Under the pieces are notes generated by a model, which saw only the letters and a list, made by a program, of their open reading frames with translations, searched no databases and was not told the origin of the DNA. This document shows positions 17,141 through 25,414 of a stretch of DNA of 64,000 nt, piece after piece. Source of the DNA: Bog-532 sp963833835 (GTDB taxonomy: Bacteria; Actinomycetota; Actinomycetes; Streptosporangiales; Streptosporangiaceae); contig CAWHZI010000017.1 in assembly GCA_963833835.1 (NCBI GenBank), forward strand, positions 1 through 64,000, read 5' to 3'. Made by a program: the position numbers and the translations under genes. Position 1 is the stretch's first letter. Each line of letters opens with the position of its first letter.

Positions 17141-18284
17141 CTGTGATCTCCCTCGATCCAGGTGCGCAAGGTGCCGAACTCACGGTCGAACGCCGCTAGT
17201 ACGTCCGCGGCCAGGTCTCCGTCGAAACTGCGGTGGTCCACGTTGAGCGTGGCGATCAGCGTCGGCCGAACGCCGAGACCGCCTTCGATCGCGACTGGGC
17301 GCGGCCGGACCCGGCCTGCGGTCAGCAGCAGCTGCTGTCCGGTCGCGATGACTCCGGTGAAGGCGTCGACGCCCCGGGAACCCAGGTTGGACAGCGACGC
17401 CACTGGTTCGGTGGCGAGGTCCGCGCTGTTCAGCCGGCCCGCGCGTCCGCGCCGGACGGCGGCACTGCGGGCCGCCACGAGTTCGGCTGGCTCCAGGCTG
17501 GGAATCCTCGCGACCACGGGCATCATCACCCCGGCCGGCGTGGCCACAGCCAGGCCCAGGTCGCCGTGCCCGCCCGCGGTGTCTTGCACCGCCCGGGCCA
17601 GCGCCCGGAGCAGCAGATCGGTGTAGGTCGCGGCCAGGCCCCTGGCCCGCAGGGTGGCCAGCACGGCGGAGCTGTCGGCGGCGTCGATCTCCCGTTGGAC
17701 GGCGAAGTGCGGGATCTCCCGCCAGGATTGGGACACCCGCTGGGCGATCGCGTGCCGGGCCCGGCTGACGTCGGACGGCGCATCGGGGCGGTGCGCCTCG
17801 TCGGCCGGCCTGGTCTCACCACGCTCGGCGGCCAGCCTGGCTAGGCGGCGCTGGCGCGGGGACAGTGCGTGCGGGGGACGCCCTGGGCCTGGATTAGCCC
17901 GGGCCGCCTCGTCCGCGGCAGCCGGGGTAGGCGGGCCCGTCTCGTCCGCGGCAGCCGGGGCCGCCGGCCCGGTTCGGCCACTGGATGGGGCGCGGCGTCG
18001 TCCGCTCCGGCGGTCGGCTCTGGCCCGGCACCTTGCCTCTCGGTCTCATCCGGGGCCAGGATGCGCACGACCGCATCCCCGATCGGGACGGCGTCGCCCT
18101 CGCTCACCAGATGCCGGCCGAGGGTGCCGTCGGCCGGGCTTTCCAGTTCCACCGTCGACTTGTCGGTCTCGATCTCGGCCAGCACGTCCCCAACGGCCAC
18201 CGCGTCGCCGGGATGCTTGTGCCACTGGATGAGGACCGCTTCAGTCATGGCCATCCCGAGCGCCGGGATCGTGACTTCATGCAT
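17137..18284 (-). pseudogene. 2-oxoacid dehydrogenase E2 acyltransferase, one frameshift
   Basis: The E2 core of the complex. From ATG 18284 the lipoyl domain reads MHEVTIPALGMAMTEAV and EIETDKSTVELESPADG with the lipoylated Lys. A linker and a weak subunit-binding stretch (LSPRQRRLARLAAERG) follow, then SRARHAIAQRVSQSWREIPH and the catalytic C-terminus ending with the active-site segment VDHRSFDGD. The lipoyl part and the rest lie in different frames; the switch is near 17960-17980, in a Pro/Ala-rich linker with a duplicated GCCGCGGACGAG-type unit. One missing base (or two extra) would restore a 380-residue protein. A sequence error or recent mutation is likely, since both halves are conserved. 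Confidence 0.8.
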
Positions 18285-18338
18285 GGCGAGACCTTGCCCT
18301 CTCGGGACTGGGTAAGGGCGGGGGAAAGTCTCGTACAA

Positions 18339-18354
18339 CATATTCTAAAATATG
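18339..18354. promoter_or_regulatory. Candidate GntR operator (CATATT/AATATG)
   Basis: CATATTCTAAAATATG is a perfect 6-bp dyad with a 4-base centre, itself flanked by GTAC on both sides. It stands between the divergent E2 and GntR genes, the usual place for autoregulation. The AT content is far above the surroundings. It resembles ATATG-type sites at 22506 and 22747. Confidence 0.5.
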
Positions 18355-18402
18355 AAGTACTGACAAGGGCTAGACAGCGCAGATCGAATATGAGATACCG
18401 AT

Positions 18403-19164
18403 ATGCGATATACGGCCGGACCAGGAGATACCTGTCCGGCCGTAGCCCCGGCTAGCCCGGATCGTGGCTCCACAGCAGGCATTTTCAAGCGGGGAAGCCC
18501 TGAGAGGGTCGTGGGGATCATCACCAGTGAAGTCGTCAATTTGTCGGTCTCGACGTACAAGCGAGCCGCCTACCTGGCTATCCGCGACATGATCGTGGAA
18601 CTGGAGATCCCGCCTGGCGCCCGCCTGGTGGAGAGCGATCTCGCCGCCCGGCTGAACGTGTCCAAAACCCCGATTCGCGAAGCTATCGCCTTGCTCGAGA
18701 CGGACAGCCTGGTGGACATCACGCCCTACCGGGGCGCCACGGTGCGCTGGCTGTCCACCCTGGAGATGGAGGAGCAGCGGTTTCTCATCGACGCTATCGA
18801 GTTGCCGGCCTTCCCCTTGGTCGTCGAGCGCATCACCCGGCCGGAGCTGGCCGAGCTCGGCCAGGTGATCAAGAAGATGAAGCGGGCGCGGGTGAAGAAC
18901 GACGGCCCGGCGTTCCGGCGGCTGACCTCCTCGACCCACGCGATGCTGTTCGCTCCGGTGGGGTACCCGCGGCTGGACCGCTTCATCACGGTCCTGATCG
19001 GGCCCGCTGGCCTCCGCTATGACCGGGTGTTCGTTGACAATTTCAGCGACACCTTCGATCTCATGCTCGAGCTGGCCGTGGGCCGCTACGAGCGCATCAA
19101 GACCGGAGACGCTGACGGCGCCGCAGCCACGTCCGTTCCTGCCGCGACCAGATCGGCCAGCTGA
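18403..19164 (+). CDS. GntR family regulator with FCD-type effector domain
   Basis: A transcription regulator with an N-terminal winged helix (PPGARLVESDLAARLNVSKTPIREAI) and an all-helical C-terminal FCD-like domain that would bind a small organic acid. FadR-subfamily members usually repress nearby catabolic genes until a sugar acid or similar ligand binds. The frame opens at ATG 18403, but the conserved part begins around residue 45, so a GTG or TTG between 18511 and 18541 may be the true start. Divergent from the E2-E1 operon and upstream of the SDR and dehydratase genes, which it probably controls (inference). Confidence 0.85.
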   Translation: MRYTAGPGDTCPAVAPASPDRGSTAGIFKRGSPERVVGIITSEVVNLSVSTYKRAAYLAIRDMIVELEIPPGARLVESDLAARLNVSKTPIREAIALLETDSLVDITPYRGATVRWLSTLEMEEQRFLIDAIELPAFPLVVERITRPELAELGQVIKKMKRARVKNDGPAFRRLTSSTHAMLFAPVGYPRLDRFITVLIGPAGLRYDRVFVDNFSDTFDLMLELAVGRYERIKTGDADGAAATSVPAATRSAS

Positions 19165-19277
19165 ACAGCTCTCGGCTGCGCCACGAACTGGTGGCGCCCT
19201 TCCTTGACCCCGCGAACTGACCCCGGAACTGACCCCGCGAGCGGACCCCGGCCGAAGTCACAGCCAATGGAGCCCTT

Positions 19278-20090
19278 GTGACCGATGTACCTGCGTTGTT
19301 CGACCTGTCCGGAAAGACCGCCGTCGTCACCGGCGGGGGAGGTGCGCTCGGTGCCGTCGTGGCCCGGGGGCTGGCTGCCGCCGGAGCTGCGGTCGTGGTC
19401 GTGGATCTGCGCCAGGCCAACGCCGAGAAGGTCAGCCAGTCCATCACCGAGACGGGCGGCCGGGCCGCCGGGCTCGGGGCCGACCTGAGCTCCGAGGCCG
19501 CCGTCAACCAGGTGTTCGCCGAGGTCGACGCGGCCTTCGGGTCGGTCGACGTGCTGGTCAACGCGATCTCGGCGCCGGTGGAGCGTCACCTGGCCGAGGA
19601 CTACCCACTGGACGAGTGGAACCAATCGCTGGCCTCCAACCTCACCAGTTACTTCCTGTGCTCCCGGGCCGCCGCCGGCCGCATGATCGCCGCGGGCCAG
19701 GGCGGCAGCATCGTGAACTTCGCCTCGACGGCCGGGGTGAGCGCCCTGGGCCGGGGCAACCTCGCCTACAGCGCGGCCAAGGGCGGCGTGGTCCAGCTGA
19801 CCCGCGAGCACGCCTACGTGTGGGCCGAGCATGGCATCCGGGTCAACGCGGTACTGCCCTGCCAGTTCATCAACGACTGGTGGGCAGGCCAGATCGCCGA
19901 TCCCGCCCATTCCGGGCTGGTGAACCGCGTGATCAGCGGCATTCCGCTCGGGCGGCTGGGTGAGCCGCCCGAGATCGTCGGGCCGGTGCTGTTCCTGGCC
20001 TCGGCGGCGGCGTCCATGGTCACCGGCATCATGCTCCCGGTCGACGGCGGCAACCTGGCCATGAACGCGGCCGCCAGCGTCGACTGGTAG
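19278..20090 (+). CDS. SDR family oxidoreductase, sugar-alcohol/keto-acid type
   Basis: A 270-residue classical SDR. TGGGGALGAVVARG is the cofactor site (residues about 16-29), NAISAP replaces the NNAG strand, and AYSAAKGGV carries the Tyr-Lys pair. The close of the protein, MLPVDGGNLAMN, is typical of gluconate 5-dehydrogenase, 2-keto-3-deoxy-fuconate or sorbitol-type dehydrogenases. Its place between a GntR regulator and a sugar-acid dehydratase suggests oxidation of a sugar, sugar acid or keto-deoxy acid in the local pathway (inference). GTG start. Confidence 0.9.
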   Translation: MTDVPALFDLSGKTAVVTGGGGALGAVVARGLAAAGAAVVVVDLRQANAEKVSQSITETGGRAAGLGADLSSEAAVNQVFAEVDAAFGSVDVLVNAISAPVERHLAEDYPLDEWNQSLASNLTSYFLCSRAAAGRMIAAGQGGSIVNFASTAGVSALGRGNLAYSAAKGGVVQLTREHAYVWAEHGIRVNAVLPCQFINDWWAGQIADPAHSGLVNRVISGIPLGRLGEPPEIVGPVLFLASAAASMVTGIMLPVDGGNLAMNAAASVDW

Positions 20091-20121
20091 TCGTCGCCGT
20101 CTCAGCTTAGGCCCGGTACCG

Positions 20122-21360
20122 TCAGCCCAGGTCGGCCGCGGTGGTCATGCGGATGTGGGCGTCGGGCCGGGACAGCAGCTCAGGCCGCAGTGCGGTGCCC
20201 AGGCCGGGCCCGGGGGGCGGTGCGATACGCCCGCCGTCGATGGTGGGCAGCGTGGTGACGATGTCGCCGTACCAGCCCAGGTAGTAGGCCCGCACGGTCT
20301 CCTGCACCATGGCGTTCGGCGCGCTGGTGGCCAGGTGGGTGGACGCGGTCAGCACGACCGGCCCGGTGCAGTCGTGCGGTGCGATCGGGAGCTCGTACGA
20401 CTCGGCCAGCGCGGCGATCGCGCTGGCCTCGCTGAGGCCGCCCACCCAGCCGATGTCGAACATGATGATCCGCGCGGCGCCGGCCTCCATGAGGCGGCGG
20501 AAGGTCCACCGTCCGGCCAGCGTCTCGCCCATCGCCGCGGGCACGCTGGTCGCGCTCGCGAACCGGGCCGCGGCGTCCAGGTCGTGGGCCTTGACCGCGT
20601 CCTCGTACCAGTACGGGTTCAGGGACTCGACCGCCTTGGCGATCCGCACGGCCGCGGGCAGGTGCCAGACCGCGTGCAGCTCGAGGTGGATATCCATCGC
20701 ATCACCCACGGCCTCTCGGATCTGCTCGATCGTGCGGACGCCCGCGCGCAGGTCTTCCGGGCGGATGTCATGGCCTCCGGTGGCCGCCGCGTACTGGTCA
20801 AAGGGCCAGATCTTCATGCCGCTGATGCCATGGGCCAGTAGGTCGGTCGCGAGCTCGCCTGGTCGCTCGATGGCGGCCTGAAGATCCTCATACGGCCCCA
20901 GCGGTTCATCCTGGGGCAGGCCGCGATCCCCGGCCGTGGCCCGGTCCGAGGCCTTGAGCGCGCCCTGGTTGCCCCGGCCGTAGCGAGAGCCCGCACAGGT
21001 GTTGTAGATCCGGATGGAGTCCCGGGTCCGGCCGCCGAGCAGGTCCGTGACCGGCAGGCCGGCCGCCTGCCCGGCAATGTCCCACAGGGCGACGTCGGTG
21101 GCGGAGTTGCCGCGGGTTTCGGCCCCGGTGCCCTCATAGCCGACGAACACGTCGTAGAGGCCGCGGCGGTGCGCGGCGATCCGGCCGGGGTCCTGGCCGA
21201 TCAGGTATGGCGCGACGGTCTCGTGCAGGTGAGCCTCCACGGTGGCCGGCCCGAGGCAGGTCTCGCCCAGGCCGGTGACGCCTTCGTCGGTCAGTACCTG
21301 CAGCCAGAGCATCTGCGGATGCTCAGGCAGCCTGATGGTCCGGATTCCGGTTACCTTCAT
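20122..21360 (-). CDS. Enolase-superfamily sugar acid dehydratase (MR/MLE family)
   Basis: A 412-residue member of the mandelate racemase/muconate lactonising group. The N-terminal capping domain has LTDEGVTGLGE, the barrel has SGMKIWPFD with the Lys region, DIHLELHAVWH (first metal ligand), YEDAV and MGET (second and third ligands), and APHDCTGP with the catalytic His. The His on the seventh strand and the HAVWH after the first ligand fit galactonate- or mannonate-type dehydratases that turn an aldonate into 2-keto-3-deoxy-aldonate. Overlaps the Ldh-type gene start side by 4 bp (21357-21360), so they form one operon. Confidence 0.9.
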   Translation of the reverse strand: MKVTGIRTIRLPEHPQMLWLQVLTDEGVTGLGETCLGPATVEAHLHETVAPYLIGQDPGRIAAHRRGLYDVFVGYEGTGAETRGNSATDVALWDIAGQAAGLPVTDLLGGRTRDSIRIYNTCAGSRYGRGNQGALKASDRATAGDRGLPQDEPLGPYEDLQAAIERPGELATDLLAHGISGMKIWPFDQYAAATGGHDIRPEDLRAGVRTIEQIREAVGDAMDIHLELHAVWHLPAAVRIAKAVESLNPYWYEDAVKAHDLDAAARFASATSVPAAMGETLAGRWTFRRLMEAGAARIIMFDIGWVGGLSEASAIAALAESYELPIAPHDCTGPVVLTASTHLATSAPNAMVQETVRAYYLGWYGDIVTTLPTIDGGRIAPPPGPGLGTALRPELLSRPDAHIRMTTAADLG

Positions 21361-22448
21361 GCTTGCTCCTGCTCGGTCGTGGGTTTGCGCAGGTAATCGT
21401 TGAGATCGAGCCCCACCAGGGCGGCTCCCTCACGCAGGCTGGCGATGACGTCCGCGGGCAGTTCGATGCCGTGTTCGCGGGCGGCGGCCTGTCGGGCCCA
21501 TTCCATCTCGCCCGGGACGTAGATCCGCTCTACACCGTCAGCGCGGGGAGCAGCGCGGATCTCGTCGATCAGGCGGTCAACCCGGGCGGGCAGGTCCGGC
21601 GCGATGGCCCGCGGGTCGATGGCCAGGAACGCCGCGCCGTGTCCCGTTGGCTGCGCCGGATCATCACCCATCCAGCTGCGCACCTCCCAGGTCATGGCGG
21701 CCCCTGTGAGGGCACCGGACAGGCTCTCGACCAGCAGAGCAAGCCCGTATCCCTTGTGCCGGGCCGCGGGCGTGAGCGTGGCGTGTCCGGGATACAGCTC
21801 CGCGGCGTCGGTGGGCCGCCCCCGATCATCAATCAGCCAGCCGGGAGGAATGGACTCACCGCGCTCCCGGGCCGCGAAGACCTTGCCGCCGGCCACGGTC
21901 GCCACCGACATGTCCAGCAGCAGGGGATCGTGCCGCCCGGCCGGGACGGCGTACGCGAAGGGATTGCTGCCGGTGATCGCCCCGCGTGAGCCGGGCGCCG
22001 CCACCGACGGGATGTCGTTCGCCATGGCCAGCCCGACCAGACCGGCCCGGGCCGCGAGGGCGGCGTAGTAGCCGGCGGCGCCGAAATGGCAGCTGTTACG
22101 CACGCCGACGTAGGCCGTCCCGGTCTCCCGCGCCTTGGCGACCGCCAGCTCCATGGCGAAGACCGACGTCACCATGCCGAGCGAGGAGTCACCGTCGACC
22201 AGGCCCCACGAAGGCCCGTCGGCGGCTAGGGCCGGCTTGCCGTCCGCCCGCAGCCCACCCGCGAGCAGCCGCTTGAGGTAGCCCCGCAGGGCCTTGCTGC
22301 CGTGGGTGAACACGCCCCAGGCGTCGGTGGTGCTCAGCACGGCGGCACCGGTCGCGGCGTCCGCGTGGCTCAGGCCGGCCCGGCGGAACGCCTGCTCACA
22401 CAAGGCTTCGAGCCGGGCCAGGGAGATGTTCTCAGTCGCGGTCGCCAC
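21357..22448 (-). CDS. Ldh family (malate/L-lactate-type) NAD(P)H dehydrogenase
   Basis: A 363-residue protein of the Ldh_2 family, which includes malate/L-sulfolactate, ureidoglycolate and 2,3-diketo-L-gulonate dehydrogenases. The motif NSCHFGAAGYYAALAARAGLVG and GSNPFAYAVPAGR are typical of the nucleotide-binding fold of this family. It should oxidise or reduce a 2-hydroxy acid. First gene of the leftward pair with the enolase-superfamily dehydratase, whose start overlaps its stop. The substrate is probably a sugar-derived hydroxy acid (inference). Confidence 0.9.
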   Translation of the reverse strand: MATATENISLARLEALCEQAFRRAGLSHADAATGAAVLSTTDAWGVFTHGSKALRGYLKRLLAGGLRADGKPALAADGPSWGLVDGDSSLGMVTSVFAMELAVAKARETGTAYVGVRNSCHFGAAGYYAALAARAGLVGLAMANDIPSVAAPGSRGAITGSNPFAYAVPAGRHDPLLLDMSVATVAGGKVFAARERGESIPPGWLIDDRGRPTDAAELYPGHATLTPAARHKGYGLALLVESLSGALTGAAMTWEVRSWMGDDPAQPTGHGAAFLAIDPRAIAPDLPARVDRLIDEIRAAPRADGVERIYVPGEMEWARQAAAREHGIELPADVIASLREGAALVGLDLNDYLRKPTTEQEQA

Positions 22449-22505
22449 CGTGTCCTCTGCCTGCTGAATCGCTTACTTCACTGATAACAGATAACAATCG
22501 AGAAA

Positions 22506-22516
22506 ATATCATATGC
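22506..22516 (-). promoter_or_regulatory. Operator-like ATATCATATGC
   Basis: Its reverse complement, GCATATGATAT, occurs exactly at 22747-22757 on the other side of the same intergenic region, so each divergent operon has one copy. Probably a GntR-type site. Confidence 0.5.
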
Positions 22517-22527
22517 TAAAATTTACG

Positions 22528-22553
22528 CCCCTTCCGTGTCCGCACGGAAGGGG
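22528..22553. terminator. Perfect 11-bp GC hairpin
   Basis: CCCCTTCCGTG and CACGGAAGGGG pair perfectly around TCCG. No T-run follows on either side. It sits about 80 bp before the Ldh-type gene, where it could act as a leader hairpin or attenuator, or insulate the divergent operons. Confidence 0.45.
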
Positions 22554-22746
22554 GATCACCCGCGCCGCGCCGGATTCCTCTTGGGCTCATCACTGAGCTG
22601 GTCGCCGATCGCCGGCGCCGGACCCCGCTGGTCGCCGTCGGTGCGCGCCGTTGCGGACGCCCTCGCCGATCACGGTCCTGACCGGCTCCGCCAGTAGATC
22701 TGACCGGCTGGTCGACGGCCGTTTTCCGTTACTAGTTCGTTACCTG

Positions 22747-22784
22747 GCATATGATATCTGAGGTATTGCTATATCAAGCATGCC
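22747..22784 (+). promoter_or_regulatory. Operator-like dyad GGCATATGATAT...ATATCAAGCATGCC
   Basis: The left arm contains GCATATGATAT, identical to the inverted site at 22506. The right arm is a diverged inverted copy (ATATCAAGCATGCC). It lies about 175 bp before the sugar-binding lipoprotein gene. Confidence 0.5.
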
Positions 22785-22959
22785 ATGTAAAACTGAGCCC
22801 CGCGTCGCGGTGATGGCCTGTCGCCCCCCTTAACTGCTGCCCTTTTTCCCTCCATCCGGGGGTTCGGCGTCGCCCATCTCACCGGCTTGACGAGCATCCA
22901 AAAAAATCGCAGAACGAGGATTTGCTGGACTTAAACGATCGGGTCAAGGGAGACACGAC

Positions 22960-24315
22960 ATGGCACTGCGGAAGCCGGATGAGGCAACGGCGGGCGGGGC
23001 GATCCAGCGCCTGGACTTCAGCCGCCGGAAACTTCTTTCAGCAGGGGCTGGCCTGGCCGCGGCCGCGGTCGCCGGCTGCTCGTCCTCATCATCGAGTTCG
23101 GCCCCCAGCACGAGTAAGTCGGGCGGTAAGACCACCCTGCGCCTGATGTCGTGGGAGCAGTTCCTGCCGGCCGAGCGCGGGGCCTGGTTCAAGGTCGTGG
23201 ACGATTTCAAGGCGGCGCACCCGAACATCGACGTCACCTGGACCGGGTTCTCGGCCGAGACGTACACGGCCGACGTCATCACCCAGGCTCAGGCGGGCAA
23301 GATCGACGCCGACGTCATCATGTGCACGCCCGAGCTGGCCACCACGCTGATCCTCAAGTACAACCTCGGCGTGCCGCTGCAGTCGATCACGAACTCGCTG
23401 GGCCTGAAGCCCATCTCGGCCCACTCCTCGTTCGAATCGAACGGCAACCTGTACGGGCTGGGCGTCATCGACGTCTCATTCGCCCTGGTCTACGACGAGC
23501 GGATCTTGTCTGCCGCCGGGATATCCGAGCCGCCGGCCGACCTGGACGCCTGGCTGGCCAACACCAAGACCCTCACTCACAAGCCGCAGCAGTTCGGCAC
23601 CGCCTTGTTCAACACAGTGGCCTCCGGTCTGGCCTGGTTCAACCAGCTCCAGAACTTCCCGCTGGCCTACGGCGGGGTGTGGGCCAAGGGCAACACGCTG
23701 ATGCTGGAGTCCGACCCGGTGATCAAGGGCATGCAGTACTGGCTGGACCTGCTCAACGCGAGCGGCCTGGCCGGCACCTCGGAGACCGCGCTGCTAAAAC
23801 TGATCTACGGCGACCGGACCCCGCTGTGGCCTCAGGTCGCGGCGGGCATGGGCACGCTGAAGACGCTTGCGCCGAAGCTGTACCCGAACATGAAGAGCGC
23901 GCCATTCCCGTTCCCCGGCAAGAAGGCCGCAGCCCGGCTGCATCCCCTGATCGTGCTCAAGTCGTCGCCGAACGTCGATGCGGCCATGGAACTCACCAAG
24001 TGGATTGTGACGCCGAAGAACCTTTTCTACGTCAACACCACCAACGGTTATCCGATCATTCCGTACAGCAACTTCGCGCAGTTCGAGCCCAAGTATGAGC
24101 CGTTCCTCCAGGCCCAGCCGTGGGCGTCGGGCTTCCTGGAAGGCGACTTCGTCGGAGAAGGCGAGCTCTTCGGGAATTACGTCTTTGCCTTCTCTGAACT
24201 GTCCAACATCGTCATGTCGAATATGTCGTCGGCGATATCCGGCTCGGTCACGGTAGCGGAGGCGATGAAGACCGCTCAGTCGCAGGCGACTCAGCAACTG
24301 GCGCACCTGCTCTGA
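22960..24315 (+). CDS. Sugar ABC transporter substrate-binding lipoprotein
   Basis: A 451-residue family 1 extracellular solute-binding protein. The N-terminus combines a twin-arginine-like signal (SRRKLLSAG) with a lipobox VAGC at about residue 46 and a serine-rich linker, so it is probably exported by Tat and lipid-anchored on the outer face of the membrane. The mature part has LRLMSWEQF and VDDFKAAHPNIDVTW, typical of CUT1 binding proteins for oligosaccharides. First gene of the rightward operon, upstream of two permeases. No ATPase gene follows, so a shared MsiK-type ATPase elsewhere is expected. Confidence 0.92.
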   Translation: MALRKPDEATAGGAIQRLDFSRRKLLSAGAGLAAAAVAGCSSSSSSSAPSTSKSGGKTTLRLMSWEQFLPAERGAWFKVVDDFKAAHPNIDVTWTGFSAETYTADVITQAQAGKIDADVIMCTPELATTLILKYNLGVPLQSITNSLGLKPISAHSSFESNGNLYGLGVIDVSFALVYDERILSAAGISEPPADLDAWLANTKTLTHKPQQFGTALFNTVASGLAWFNQLQNFPLAYGGVWAKGNTLMLESDPVIKGMQYWLDLLNASGLAGTSETALLKLIYGDRTPLWPQVAAGMGTLKTLAPKLYPNMKSAPFPFPGKKAAARLHPLIVLKSSPNVDAAMELTKWIVTPKNLFYVNTTNGYPIIPYSNFAQFEPKYEPFLQAQPWASGFLEGDFVGEGELFGNYVFAFSELSNIVMSNMSSAISGSVTVAEAMKTAQSQATQQLAHLL

Positions 24316-24396
24316 GTCCGGCGCGGTGCCGGGGCCGTGCCCTGGGTCCTGGCACCGCGCCCGCTACAGCTGACGCGGAGGGTTGGGAAACGAGAA

Positions 24397-25395
24397 TTGA
24401 CTCACGACATTGCCAGTGCCAGCGGAGCGCGGGCCAGCGCCACCCAGACCGTCGTCGCTCCTAGCCCCCGCCGAGGGCGCCGGGCCAGCCGCGCGGGCCG
24501 CACCGTCACCGGCGGTGCGGCCCTGCCGTACGGCCTGCTGGCACCGATCCTGATCTTCGAGACCGTCTTCGTGCTCTACCCGATCGTGCGCGGGTTCCTG
24601 CTGGCCTTCCAGAACACCTCGTTTGGGATGACCAAGTACGTCGGCCTGCACAATTTCGACCAGATGGCGCACGACGCCTTCTTCTGGGGGTCGGTCCGGA
24701 CCACGCTGGAGTTCACCCTGTCGATGGTGATCATCTGGCTCGGCCTCGGCCTGCTGGTCGCGCTGCTCATGAACTGGAACTTCAAGGGCCGCTCCTTTTT
24801 CCGGGCGGCCCTGGCTCTGCCGTGGGCGCTGCCCGACGTGCCCACGGTCCTGACGTTCACGGTCATGCTGGACCCCAACTTCGGCGTGCTGAACCGGGTG
24901 GCCGCGTGGATCCCCGGCGTCCACCACGACATCAAGTGGCTGACCTCGCCGACGCTGGCGTTCGTGGCCATCGTGATCATGGTGGGCTGGAAGGGGTTCC
25001 CGTTCTTCGGGCTCATCATTCTGTCCTCATTGCAGGGGATTCCTGACGATCTGTACGAGGCCGCGCGGGTCGACGGCGCGGGGCCATTCCAGCGGTTCAG
25101 GGCCATTACCTTCCCCAGCCTGGTTCCTACGCTGGCGTTCCTCTCGGTGCTGGCCTTTATCTTCTCGTTCCAGCAGTTTTCGCTGATCTATCTGTCGACT
25201 GGCGGTGGCCCGGGAACGTCCACGTCGACCCTCTCCGTGCTCATCTACAACGAGGCCTTCCAGGACTTCAATTACAACTACGCCAGCGCCGTTGCCGTCG
25301 TCGGCCTGGCCCTAGCCCTGGCCGGAACCCTGCTCTTCGTCATCTTCGAACGCCGGGTGGCACGGTCCCGGATGTCGGCCGGATCCGAGATCTGA
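24397..25395 (+). CDS. Sugar ABC transporter permease (MalF-like)
   Basis: An inner-membrane subunit with six or so helices; the EAA loop near the C-terminus reads EAARVDGAGPFQRFRAITFP and would contact the ATPase. MalF/UgpA type by its long N-terminal cytosolic part and the start of the membrane region PYGLLAPILIFETVFVLYP. The frame is open from GTG 24337, but the TTG at 24397 is closer to the conserved part; the first 60 residues are Arg/Ala/Ser-rich. Second gene of the operon, 19 bp before the next permease. Confidence 0.9.
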   Translation: MTHDIASASGARASATQTVVAPSPRRGRRASRAGRTVTGGAALPYGLLAPILIFETVFVLYPIVRGFLLAFQNTSFGMTKYVGLHNFDQMAHDAFFWGSVRTTLEFTLSMVIIWLGLGLLVALLMNWNFKGRSFFRAALALPWALPDVPTVLTFTVMLDPNFGVLNRVAAWIPGVHHDIKWLTSPTLAFVAIVIMVGWKGFPFFGLIILSSLQGIPDDLYEAARVDGAGPFQRFRAITFPSLVPTLAFLSVLAFIFSFQQFSLIYLSTGGGPGTSTSTLSVLIYNEAFQDFNYNYASAVAVVGLALALAGTLLFVIFERRVARSRMSAGSEI

Positions 25396-25414
25396 GAGTG
25401 GACGGGAGACCTCA

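Larger units (their letters stand above)
22449..22959. promoter_or_regulatory. 511-bp divergent control region of the sugar locus
   Basis: No gene is seen here. The stretch separates the leftward dehydrogenase/dehydratase operon from the rightward ABC transporter operon. It holds two AT-rich blocks (about 22481-22523 and 22737-22800) that look like promoters, candidate operators at 22506-22516 and 22747-22784, and a strong GC hairpin at 22528-22553. The middle part is ordinary GC-rich sequence. Confidence 0.6.

Noticed and set aside
17955..17985. Programmed frameshift in the E2 gene
   Set aside because: No slippery heptamer with a suitable downstream structure was found, and E2 proteins are not known to use recoding.
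22922..23146. Short plus-strand frame before the sugar-binding lipoprotein
   Set aside because: It overlaps the well-supported lipoprotein start in another frame and has no conserved feature.
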